Origin: Mesostigma viride
Lineage: Eukaryota; Streptophyta; Mesostigmatophyceae; Mesostigmatales; Mesostigmataceae
Length of the DNA stretch: 64,000 nucleotides
NCBI GenBank assembly: GCA_009746045.1
Contig: RPFO01000275.1
Coordinates: 252,308-316,307, forward strand
Direction: 5' to 3'
Made by a program: the position numbers and the translations under genes. Numbering within the stretch: the first letter of the stretch is position 1; each line of letters opens with the position of its first letter. Under the pieces are notes generated by a model that was not told the origin of the DNA, did not search any database, and was given only the letters and a program-made list of their open reading frames with translations. This document shows positions 12,191 to 22,510 of the stretch, piece after piece.

Positions 12191-13125
12191 GGACGTGCAC
12201 ACCCACGCCCCATGTTCCCCCGCGCTCACCCACCGCCAATGGCAAATGGCACCCACCACCGTCGGCACCAAATGACCCATCCCCTGGTCGCCATCCCTCC
12301 CCACGCGCACGACTCGCCGCAGGCGAGGAGCTGGGGTACTACGATGGCTGGGCCGAGGCAGTGGAGGGCATGTTTGCGCGGCAGGCACTGGGCGAGATGG
12401 GGAACGGCCTGCCAGAACGGTGCGGCACGTGGCCAGGGATGGGTATTGGGTGCATTGGTAGTGGTGACGGTCATGAGGGGGGGCGGCTGTTTGTCATGTG
12501 TGTGTGGGGGGTGGGACTTTTGGGTGTGACCAGCGACCCCGGCACATGCGTGCACAGGCGCCCGTTGCCAGTTTACTGGCGCACCGAGCAGCAGCGGGCA
12601 TCCTTGGCGTGTCAGCAACGGCGAGGCATGGCAGGGGCGGGAAGGGGCAAGGAATACCCTCCCGCTGGGGGGTGCTGCGGTCGGTGCTAGCAGACGCGGG
12701 GTGGCACCGGGGCCCCCTTTGGGTCCCCCTTCTGAGGCATCGCCCACAGGTGGACGTGGCACGGTCGGGATAATGTGTCAGCTTGATGGTTGTTCACAGG
12801 TGTCCAAATGGCATGGCGCTATCTTTCTAGCAGCGCTGCGCCACGGCTCTTGTTCTGTGGCCACTGCCAACCCCATGCCTCCCATGCCTGTGCCCCACAC
12901 CGTGTGTGCCTCTCGCCCCTCTTCCCCCGTCGCAGCGCCGCCAAGAGCGCGTCTCTTCTGCGGGAGATGATCGCTCGCTTTCCATTGGGCGACGCCGCCG
13001 CAGTAACCGCGCAGGAGCAGCTGGAGGCCATCCGCGCACGCTTTAAAGCGCTCAGCACGTCCGTCGGTGTCAGGCCGACCGCGCACGCACTGTCGGGCAT
13101 GCAGGCAGACACGGAGGACTTTTGA
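11232..13125 (+). CDS. LTO1: LTO1/ORAOV1-like Yae1-domain protein (Fe-S adaptor)
   Basis: Four exons: 11232-11302, 11504-11568, 12323-12419 and 12936-13125, phases 2, 1, 2, total 140 residues. The joined N-terminal half shows the Yae1-domain pattern of Gly every fourth residue (GHADGLREGRISGRHEGRQ then GIKTGFEIG and ELGYYDGWAEAVEGMF), as in LTO1 and ORAOV1. The C-terminal exon (LLREMIARFP, IRARFKALSTSVGV) resembles the family's helical tail. In yeast, Lto1 with Yae1 links the cytosolic Fe-S assembly machinery to the ABC protein Rli1/ABCE1, needed for ribosome recycling. Exon 3's donor (CG then GTGCGG) was chosen because it alone keeps frame with exon 4. Intron 2 contains a CTG/CCG array. Family assignment is strong; biological role here is by homology. 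Confidence 0.85.
12081..12187 (+). repeat. CTG/CCG trinucleotide array in LTO1 intron 2
   Basis: About 20 CTG units, then about seven CCG units, then about nine CTG units, all on the sense strand of the LTO1-like gene. Because it lies in the intron, the poly-Leu and poly-Ala frames seen across it are not coding. Confidence 0.95.
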
Positions 13126-14562
13126 GCCGCCGCGGCCTCGTTTTAGCCGCGCCACGGCCATCGAGGGCTGCTGTCAAGGGCTGTACATGTGTGACCGAGT
13201 GAACCACTGCTCCTGTGCTTGTCACCGGGCAATCTTTAGCTGAGACACTTCGTCAGGCAAGAAGGTTCAATTATTCGTCCAGTGTTCAGTATGTGAATGC
13301 CTCTGTTGGGAAAGTCACGGGGTACAAAATGCTAGCGTACGTACTTGGTTCTCAAGCACCTACTTGGTACCTGCCTTTCCTGAATCATCCACAACTACAT
13401 GGAGGAAGGGACTCTTCAACCTTCTCAATGGCTGGAAGGCAAGTCTGTAATGTGTAAAGCCTATCAGCCAGGCACGTGCGAAAGATCGTCCAATCTATCT
13501 AGGTAAAAAGGACGATAGCGCTAGCTACTCTTTTGCTCGTATCTTTTTACCTATTCACTATTATATCCTTTTGCCAAACTTCAAGTGCTTGCTAGCGGGC
13601 TCGACCCTAGGAGGTGCGCTACAAAGCGACAGCCTTAACAAACCATGCTCATCGGGAAGAGTCTGGCAAGTTCACGAGTGCTATATTTATAATTAACGAA
13701 GTCCCCTGTGGGTGCAATAAAGCTTCGACATAGCAAAAGCAGAATTTATTAATTAACATAACTCCGTTGCGAGCATACGTAACACATGGCCCTGAGAAGG
13801 GGGCAGATGGTTTACAATACCGTCTGGGCTACAACCTGCAGGTGGGGGATGTAAACAGCGCTAGCCACCTACTCAGGGTGCACAAGGTGCACGTGCACCT
13901 CCATGTATTCCAGCAGCTAAGGTGCGGACGTACATCGGGTGGAAGATGATTATGGCTAGGCAAGAGCTAGGGCATGGCATCTTACCAGAGAGTATAAGTA
14001 CTCTCTGCATGGGCAAAGCAAGGCTATCTACTTAAAAGCTAGGGCATCATCTTGTGTGAAGTGCTGGGGTGGCAGGGGTCGCCTGCCAGGGCTTGTGGTC
14101 GACGTAGATGACCGCCCCCCGGCCGTCCAAGTGTACCAAGGAGACAACCAGCGCATACCGGCTTCTTCCCTGCCGCTGTCTGCTGCCAGGAGCTGCAGAG
14201 GTAGGTCGGCCATAGCTCCTGTCGCCGTTGTTGCTGCGCCAGGGTTAAGTCGTCGTCCAGTGTGTAGGACTTCAGTGGGTAGGGATAGGTTTTCTCCCCA
14301 CGGGCCCCGCGGCCCGTTGCTAGCCAGGGTAGAAGTCCGCAGGTGGATGTTATTGGCCCTGAGGATAGCCGCTACACTACCGCCTCGTCTGCGCCATTAC
14401 AGTAGAGGACAGCTCGGATGAGGATTACATCCCCATCTAGTGCTTAATGGTTGGGGAATGATGCAGACTATATTTTGTGTAATTATATTTTCTTGTGTAA
14501 TTATATTTTCTAATGAGATTAGCATAGTACTCCGTGGCATGCCTTTGCGCATGACACGCAAG
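13126..14562. other. intergenic, no gene recognised
   Basis: 3' flank of LTO1. Contains one inverted partial copy of the dispersed transposon end (CCAAGGAGACAACCAGCGCA at 14137). An 80-codon frame at about 13215-13457 has no recognisable family. Confidence 0.4.
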
Positions 14563-14896
<334 letters not shown>

Positions 14897-15790
14897 GTGT
14901 GTAGGAAACCTCTCACAAGCCGCTTGCGATGCTTGAGTCCTGAACAGAAGCTTGTCCGCCATGTACTCAAGGGTGACCAGCAGCCCGGGGGTGGTCCCGC
15001 CTTACCCCATGCACGAGCGGGGAAGGCGGAGGACCGGCTCCAGCCGGAGCTCTCCTATGAGGGCCATGGGGGCAACCGGATTTGTCCTCAAACGCGCCCT
15101 TTGCAAGCTTCTCGGAGTCCTCACCTTCCAGAAGGTCGAATTAAGTGCTTGACGATGACGTTGTGGCTGCGATTGTTGAGAGCTCTCGGCCTCCGGCCTC
15201 ACGCAGGTCAAGCGTCTGCTGCTTGAGCTAGTAGGCGGCAATTACGGCGGAGGTGGTGGTGGTGCTGGTGGTGTGGCTCATCAGCATGGATGCCCAGGTC
15301 AGGCCGGGTGGAAGGGGCATCGCCGGCTGGGCCAGTAGGGGCTCAGCCGGGCGGAAATGTCCTTCACCGCCTGGGCGGTGAGGCCTGCGGTGTTTTGTAG
15401 GCCCACTGCTCAAGTCGATGGCGATGGCGTTGTCCTTGAGGCGCTTGTCGATGTCACGGAGCTGGGCGGTGATGGTGTAGGTGGCGGTGTAGGTGGCGGT
15501 GTTGGTGGCGGTGTTGGTGGCGGTGGAGGCGAGGAGCTTGGAGGCGGCGGTGGTGGTGGTGGAGAGGAGGGGAAGCTCGGCAGCCAACGTGCCGGCGCCC
15601 ATGGCTGCCACATCTGCAGCGAGGGGGGTCACGTGCTGCTCGAAGGCTTCCTTAATTAAGGGGACGTGCGCCCGCCGAATTTTTTGGCGCCAAAAATATT
15701 CGCGGTACCGCCGTGAAGTGAAAAGTGGGTGCACGGTGCGCGCACCCCTTGCGGAAGTGGCCATGGCGACTGCGTTTAGGCGAAACTAGC
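14897..15790 (-). mobile_element. transposon remnant with a 178-codon minus ORF
   Basis: The minus frame 15764-15228 starts with an ATG followed by a basic segment and later has a Thr/Ala repeat (TATNTATNTATYTATYT) and a coiled-coil-like stretch (AQLRDIDKRLKDNAIAID). This is reminiscent of an ORF1/gag-type N-terminal region of a retroelement, but no diagnostic motif is present. A second minus frame at 15241-15002 has similar degraded composition. It could instead be a short hypothetical host gene. Confidence 0.3.
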
Positions 15791-17232
15791 AATGTAGGGC
15801 TAGAGAAATGCCAAAAAAATGCTCGAATGTTGGAGACGATGATTTAATGATGTTGGGTTGTGGCGGCAAGTTGCTGGTTTACAATATCGCTGCTTTCTTT
15901 TACTGCCATCGGCATGGGGGGTAAACTGCATTTTTTGGTCGCGCGGAATAAAATAGGATTCGTGATAGCGGCAGTGAATTCGCAGTTTTGGGGGGCTTTT
16001 TGACCGTAAACGATGCATTAATATCGGTAGCATTGAATTCCAAACCAAACTGGTGCTATTTGCTACATTTTCGGCTATTCTCGGTAAGTAATTCTTCAGG
16101 CCTGCGCAGTGCATGTCGGAACCTTCCATGGAAGAACGGCCGTTGTTGCGCGCCTGGGCGAGGGATCTGCGAGGGACAGGTATAGATTTGTCGCGAACGT
16201 TATGTGCTATCAGTTCTTTCTTCTATGAGCTCATCGTTCGAAGCTTTTTTCGTTCTTTTTGGGCAGTTTCCGCCAGCTAGCTCGCCGTTGCTTGCCGTGG
16301 TGTTGTCGAATACCTGGCAGATTTAGATTGTTTTCGCTGACGTCGTGGTCAGGGCCGCTTCAGTCGAAGCCTATATCTTCTCGGGAAGGTTTAAGGCTTT
16401 TCATAAAACGTGTTCTGGCAAGGATGTTGTGCATATGGACGCTTCTTGTTGTGTGAGAGTGACGCACCCTCTCTTCGCAGCGGCATCACAGCGCTCATGC
16501 GCTGGAGGGCCGCCAATGGTTTCTTTCCATTTTATCGTGCAGGGGAGGAAGTGTTTTATTGACGATCATGTTGGAGATATTGCATTTGTGTGACTGCATG
16601 TAGATAGCTACCACCATTGGTTTATTTGAGCTTTCCCTTGATATCATCATGTGAAAAGACTGCAATGTTCTGAGCCAACCATGGTTGACTGCATGCAAGC
16701 TTTGTATGCCATGATCTCCTTGGTTCCTTGCCCTCCATAGTTCCAGTTTGTTGCCCATCTCAGGTAGGGCAGTTCAGGAGTTGTTGCTGTGTTGATTAGC
16801 TTGGTTGGCATCAACCTTACACTCTAACCTGGGAGAAACATAGAAAATGCTGGTAAGGCATTTTAGTGCCATCATCATTATTGCTATTCACATGCTTATA
16901 AGTCTGGCCATGCTCGAGGGATGGTTAAGGGGTATGAGGTGTGTGGCCAACCCTGTGTACTTCATAACATATTCAGCATGTATTTGATGCATGTTGGATG
17001 GCATGTAAAGTGTAATTGTGTTTATACTTGGTTACTGAGTGGTGCTTAGCGCCTGTCCGGTGGTCGTCTAGGAAACTCATCAGTGCGTGTCACAGTGACC
17101 CCCAACCTTGAGCATGTTGAAGCGTGGCCATCGCTGGGATGAGGGCAAGGTAGATGCCCAGAGGGGCCAGGTCACCTACAGCAAGGGGGTGCACTATGGG
17201 GGTGTGGGGGCTGCTACTGGGGGGCGGGGGCG
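15791..17232. other. no gene resolved; likely 5' part of the PHD-finger gene
   Basis: AT-richer DNA without a clear ORF. The PHD exon downstream must have 5' exons, and they are presumably in this interval, but I could not identify them with confidence. Confidence 0.35.
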
Positions 17233-17463
17233 GGCAGCAATGAGGATGATGATGACACTGCACACATCCCTTGCTTGCGCTGCTCTAAGACCGATGCATC
17301 TGATGATGACCCTTTCTTGCTGTGCAGCACACCCGGGTGCGATGGGGGGCTCCACCTGAGCTGCACGGTCCCTCTCCTGCCCAGCGTACCTGATGGGGAC
17401 TGGTTCTGCCCAGTTTGCTGCGGGGAAGACTGTGATGATGGCAGTGATAGTGACAGTGACTAG
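17233..17463 (+). CDS. PHD zinc-finger, C-terminal exon of an unresolved gene
   Basis: Partial gene; only the 3' end is recognised. After an acidic stretch (NEDDDD) come all eight zinc ligands of a C4HC3 PHD finger: CLRC, then LLCSTPGC, GLHLSC and WFCPVC, with the usual aromatic Trp two residues before the last CxxC pair. It ends with an acidic tail DDGSDSDSD and a TAG. PHD fingers read the methylation state of histone H3 tails or bind other chromatin partners. The frame is open upstream through a Gly-rich stretch, so the exon's true 5' end is uncertain. It could also be a transposon-captured domain, since repeats flank it. Confidence 0.65.
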   Translation, partial: GSNEDDDDTAHIPCLRCSKTDASDDDPFLLCSTPGCDGGLHLSCTVPLLPSVPDGDWFCPVCCGEDCDDGSDSDSD

Positions 17464-18289
17464 TATAATGGACGCCCAGGTGGCATGCTGCCAAAGAGCA
17501 TAACTTCCACACCGCTTGTCCAAATGCAGCCAGATTTTGCGAGCGTGTGTGTCGATGACTAATGGAATTTTAAATATCATGTTTGGCCCATTTCACATGT
17601 GTTTGGTATTTTATTATTTTTGGCATGTGTGAAAAACAGCGTTTTTGTACTTGCAAGAGCATAAAAATTCTAAAGCATGTCAGATATGGGTTGTGAGTGG
17701 CTCTAATTTTTGGCCACCCACGACCTGCTTGGAAAATATCATGGCTGGCCTGAATTGATGTGTGCATTGGCTGGGGCATACTGTGCCCTAATTAGCGTCT
17801 TTTTCTATTTTTAGCGCGATACCGGCGCGTGGTTGGGGGTAGAACCTTCAATGAATGCATGGATAACTCACTAAACATGTTATTTAGGGCCCCTAATCAT
17901 GGCTGGGCATAATTCAATTGAATTCATATTGAAACAAGTGTATTCCAGTTTTGGGGGGTTTTGGTGGCACACCTCCCCTTAAGGAGGGTATTGGTCGCGA
18001 TGGTGGGAGGGGGGGGGCAGATCGATCTCGCGGCTTCGGAGCGCCCGAGGAGGAAGCTGAGCTAGAGCGAGGCGCTGCAGCCGGGGGCGCGTCATGCGTG
18101 GCAGGTACGTCGTAGACAGTGTAGCAAAGCGGGGTGCCATTTGGCATTAAATTTAATTTTATTTTATTTTATAACATGAGTCCTCCTTTTATTTTATTTT
18201 ATAACATGAGTCCTCCGGTCATGTTGGGAGATCATGTAGCACGTACTTCCCTGCTTGATGGATGGAGGTGCAGTGAAGCCGCAAAACCT
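17464..18289. other. intergenic with a short tandem duplication
   Basis: No gene. At about 18152-18212 a stretch of about 30 bp ending ATAACATGAGTCCTCC is repeated in tandem. About 17990-18110 is GC-rich and may be transposon debris. Confidence 0.4.
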
Positions 18290-18966
18290 AGTTAAGCTTA
18301 AACTCTAAGCTAATCTAGAAAATCCTAACTACTCTAGAAAATCCTAACTACTCAGCTTGCAAAGGGCCCCTTCCTACTGGGGGGGTACATGGGGGCTTGC
18401 CCACAGGAGCTGGCGTCTGAGCCTGGACAATGGTCTGCCACCTCTGCGCTTGTTCTGCATAGCAGTCCAAGCAAGAGAGCTCTAGGGAGGAAATGCGGTG
18501 TTCAAACTTAGCTGGGATCACTAGGTCGGCCAGCAACTGCTGTGTATAGTTAATTAATTAATTAAACACGTGCTCCCGTTGGGGAGTCACGGAGCACCCG
18601 GGTGCATTTAATCCCTGTATGTGCACAACAGGAAGAAAGGGCAGAGACGCCCTTTCTCCTGCCGGAGTTGTGTTAGTTCATGGTAGGTTTACCAATCTTT
18701 CGATCTAGGAATGTCCTTGGGGCCAGGCCAGGTCAGCATATGCCGCCCTGGCTGGCCAAGCCGCTGGGGGCCTTTTGGCATAGGGCCGCGGTTTTGGCGG
18801 ATGAGGTGAGTGCACAATTCAACAAGCGAGGCGTGCGTGCCGAAAAACACATCGACCATGAAGGCATACGGTTTTCGGTTCCAGTAGCCATAGGTGCAGC
18901 TGGTTGTCTCCTTGATATAGGTGATGACGTCAAAAGCGACCTCGGTCCAGCGAGGTTCGTCAGCTA
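18290..18966. repeat. dispersed transposon-derived repeat, copy 2
   Basis: Matches 5443-6080 in order and orientation, including CCAGCAACTGCTGTG, GGAATGTCCTTGGGGCCAGG and the terminal GGTTGTCTCCTTGATA (18902). Relative to copy 1 it carries an extra segment at about 18547-18680. On its minus strand a frame (19174-18689) is open, but no domain is recognised. Confidence 0.6.
18547..18680. repeat. small insertion with TTAA run and hairpins, family also at the window end
   Basis: Absent from the sister repeat copy at about 5663. Begins with a TTAATTAATTAATTAA run, then a hairpin-forming segment GTGCTCCCGTTGGGGAGTCA followed by CGGAGCAC. Further on, AGAAAGGGC and GCCCTTTCT form a second stem. The first hairpin recurs after a longer TTAA run at 63934-63995. 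Probably a small non-autonomous element. Confidence 0.5.
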
Positions 18967-19389
18967 GGGCGACTGCGTTTGGGCTCAGGCGATGCCAATG
19001 GCGAGGCAAGCCCAGCGGGGACCTGGCCGACCACCGTGGCTGGCAGTGCTTGACTAGTGGCACCGTTGCCTTCTGGGCCTGAGGGCGAAGCTGTGCAGCC
19101 GGATGTGCAAACGTATTTTCAGGGCGCAGCGCAGCCGCAAGGCTGCGTTGTGTAGAGGAGCGCTTGCTCGTCATAATATTGTGTGATAGCTTCGGGAAAA
19201 TATATCAGCATGTGCGTCTTAGAAAGACGAAGCGATTGTTCACGATATATATTTAATTTATACATACATATCAAAATTCATTCTTATGTATGGAAAAAGC
19301 ATAACAGGTGCAGTATAGGGCTGCCCCAGGGTCCTGCAGGCCACAGTCATGTGTACATTAATTAATTAATCAATTAACTAATTAATTAC

Positions 19390-21275
19390 GCTACTGGCCC
19401 GGCGCTCCAAAGCAGCAGAGAACGCTACTTCGTAAGCCCCCGGCAAATGGTGCAGTGGCATATATCAAGGAGACAACAAGCGCAGGCCAGAAATCGGGAG
19501 AACCCGGACCATGGTAGCTCGAGCCTGCATATATTAAAAAATATAATTACTTAAATCAGAGTAAAGGCACCCCCGTAAAAAACTGCATACATACACATAG
19601 GGTCCCTGGGGGTGACCCTGACTACGTCGAAGAGGAGCTCCAGGCCTCCGTGGAACAGCGCACCCATGTCCTTGAGACTTGGGTGCGCCTCAAGGACCCC
19701 CAGACCAAAGGCTCCTCCTGTGGTTTTGCGCCCACCCGCGGGTGGTTCACTGGCTCCGTGGCGCTCCCCCCCACTTGATGCGGCTTGCCGCGGCCGGAGG
19801 GCCACGACGAGCGCATTCAGGCCGCCTTGCAGGTGCTCCTCCCCGGCCCTAGCCTGCCAGCTCACTCCATGCGCTTGGCCACCCTCCCCTGCCGCGTAGT
19901 AGGCGGGTGTGGGCTCACCCGCGCCACCCGCCTCGCCCCCGCCGCCTTCCTTGGCTCTGTTGCTCAGGCCTGGGCGCAGATCCGCCGGTTGGTCCCCAGC
20001 GCCGTCAGCGCCGTTCCCGACTTGGTCACCCCATCCCCCTTCCCCTTTGTCCAGGCTAAGCAGGATTCTTGCCTCGGGATCCAGCAGGCCTGCGACCTCG
20101 TCCGCCCCGCTGAAGCCATCCACCGTCGCCTGCCCCGGGGCACGCCCGGCGTGTCCACTGTCGTCAGTCCTAGTGTCTTCCCTGCCTGCGTTCATGAAAA
20201 ACAACAAAAGACCTACGCGGGTATACTACACTGTGCCGACTGGATGGGTCTGCATGCGAGCTTGAACGATCAGGGGAAGGCTTGGCTTCACTCCGTTTCC
20301 CTTGAGGGGGGCGTGGGGGCCGCATTCCTGCGCGCCCTCCCCATGAGCCCTTTGTTCACGCTGGTTCCGGCCCTTTACGCCATCGCTTTCCGCCACCAGC
20401 TGTTTGCCCCGCAACCTCTCATCACGGCGGGTGCGTCCTGCGGCAGCTGCTGGCTTGCTCTCGATGCTACTGGGACGCACTACATCGCGTGCATGGGTGG
20501 CCAGCAGAACCAGAACTGGTTCCTCTATCTCCATACCGCTCTCCTCCGGGTGGTGTGTGCCATGGTTCGGTCGGTCTTTCCCCACTCCACCATCAAGTGC
20601 GAGGACGCGGATGGGGCCGCCCTCTACTCACCCAACCACCGCCCTGACATTACCGTGCTTGACTACGATGGGCAGGGTTGCCACCTGCTCATCGATGTCT
20701 CCGTGGCTCGGCCGCTCTTCGGTCGCCACATCCTCCGGGCGGCTGTGGATGCCGGCGCTGCAGCCGCTGTGGCTGAGCGCGACAAGTTTGCCTCCTACGG
20801 CAATGTGGGGCCCCACCGGGTCATCCCCTTTGTCCTTGAGGAGTTCGAGGCCGTGGGCCCCAAGACGGCGGAGTTTTTCCACGAGTGCTGCCAGCGCCGT
20901 GAAGACCGCCTCGACCTCGAGGGTCAGACCGCCCCGTGGTCTGCCCGCATGAGGTCCTCGTATTGGCGGCAGCACCTGTCACTCGCCCTCACTCGCACCG
21001 TGGCTGATGTGTTATTCCGCCGCACCCGGGCCGACTTTGTCGCGACCCATGCGGTCTAGATCCCTCCCAGGCCTGCATGGTGGGCCGGCAGCGATGTTGC
21101 TGCGTGTCGTAGTTTTGTGCTGTAGTTAGTTGTACCTTGCACAGCTGGCGTGATCCTTGGATGTCCGTGTCAGATTACTATTAATTTCTTCAGGGTTCTT
21201 CTTTTCGGGGTTTTCGTTCTGTTGCATGCCAATCTCACCTCCGTAATTTATCATTCTCAATGAATATATATACAA
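19390..21275 (+). mobile_element. 5'-truncated non-LTR retrotransposon
   Basis: The inverted dispersed end (ATATCAAGGAGACAACAAGC) is at about 19460. The body carries the C-terminal part of a reverse-transcriptase polyprotein, and its 3' flank (21192-21266) is the block repeated at 4108-4180. No RT palm motif remains, so the copy is truncated. The 3' end is set by that shared block; the 5' limit is approximate. Confidence 0.6.
19570..21059 (+). pseudogene. C-terminal part of non-LTR polyprotein: CCHC knuckle plus restriction-like endonuclease
   Basis: One frame runs from about 19570 to the TAG at 21057-21059, broken only by a TGA at 19775-19777. The middle has a CCHC knuckle (CGSCWLALDATGTHYIAC, spacing C-x2-C-x8-H-x4-C). 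The end has RPDITVLDYDGQGCHLLIDV, the PD-(D/E)xK-like core of the endonuclease that follows RT in R2/NeSL-like and related elements, then AAVAERDKFASYG. In such elements this enzyme nicks the target for target-primed reverse transcription. N-terminal and RT domains are missing, and there is no ATG at the head of the frame, so this is a dead fragment. Confidence 0.65.
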
Positions 21276-22510
21276 ACGAGGGTTGGGGAAGCTGCTGCAA
21301 TGCTTGACTAGCTAGGTGAATCTACAAAACCTTTTTTTGTATCTACTCTTAGACAAAAAACAATGACACTGAGACCACGTATGCATGGTGTATAAGTATG
21401 GGCGCACAGAATAGTTGCCAGGGCAATTAAAGAGTATGGTCAATATACACAATACATACAGTATGGGCAATATATACAGTATGGGCAACTGAAGAGATGC
21501 CAGGGGAGGCGATTGGGCGAGACATTGGCCTGGGCAGAATGGCTTCCTTCGCTCTCCCTTGGCATCCACCATGCTCCCCTCGACCATTCGAAGCTCCCAA
21601 CACCACAACGAGTGCAGCATGATCATCAGGCCAGCTATGCCCCCAGCGACAGACCACCCAACAACCCCCCCCAGCAAGTCCACCTTCGAACTGCAGGACC
21701 AGGAGTGCGGCCACGGGTTGTCGGTGTACACAAGAGGCCAGCTGGCATCACAAGCCCCAAAGGAAACCCACAGCTACGACCGATAAACCTCGTGGTCTTG
21801 GTGACACATGATGCCAGCACGTTGCTTCCTCGCCCCTCACCTGAAGCGGGTCACACCCAGCTGGTCCTTAGCAGCACACGATAGCCTCCATTCTTGGTAG
21901 TGAACCCCTGGCGCAAGGTGCCCAAATTTTGCGTATGACAAACCGCATGCCCGCGCGTGTGAACGATGATCGAATGCCAGTGCATGTGATTAAACTTGAA
22001 AGCCCGTAGTGTGATAGACGCTCGGCGGAAGCTGGACTGCAGTTCGCTCGAGCCATGGGTCCACTCTGGCTGCCATGTGTAGCCTGATGCACTGCTTCAC
22101 CTGGCTGGAGCCACCGTGCAGATCGGCGGCGGCATTTTATCACTTGAGCGCTGGTACTGGGGAGGCCATCACAGACAAACTCCTCGGTGCCCTGTGGTGG
22201 CATGTGGCGCTCATTTATGCTGATGCCGCATCGCCGCATCCCATGCACAACCTTTTTCCCCACCCACCCACCTCCCCACCGTGCTGCCTGTGCCTCCTTG
22301 CCTTTGCCTTCTTGCCTGCGCTTTGTTACCTGTGCCATTTGGCCGCTGAGCTACCCCTGCCCCATTCTCACTGGCCACATCCACAGGCAGTGCTGGGCTT
22401 GCAACGCTCACTTTGCTTCTTTAACTAGGCCAGCCCAGCCCTTTGAGCAGTTGCCCTCGTCAAGCCTGGCTGCGCCTCCTTTTCCCTACCTCCACCTCGC
22501 CAGCCGTGGC
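21276..22510. other. intergenic, no gene recognised
   Basis: 3' flank of the ferroportin gene plus AT-rich DNA with short tandem text (AGTATGGGCAATATATACA at about 21460-21490). No ORF with a recognisable family. Confidence 0.4.

Noticed and set aside
11722-12690. Long plus ORF with poly-Leu and another with poly-Ala across the CTG array
   Set aside because: The array is within LTO1 intron 2; open frames arise because a trinucleotide repeat has no stops.
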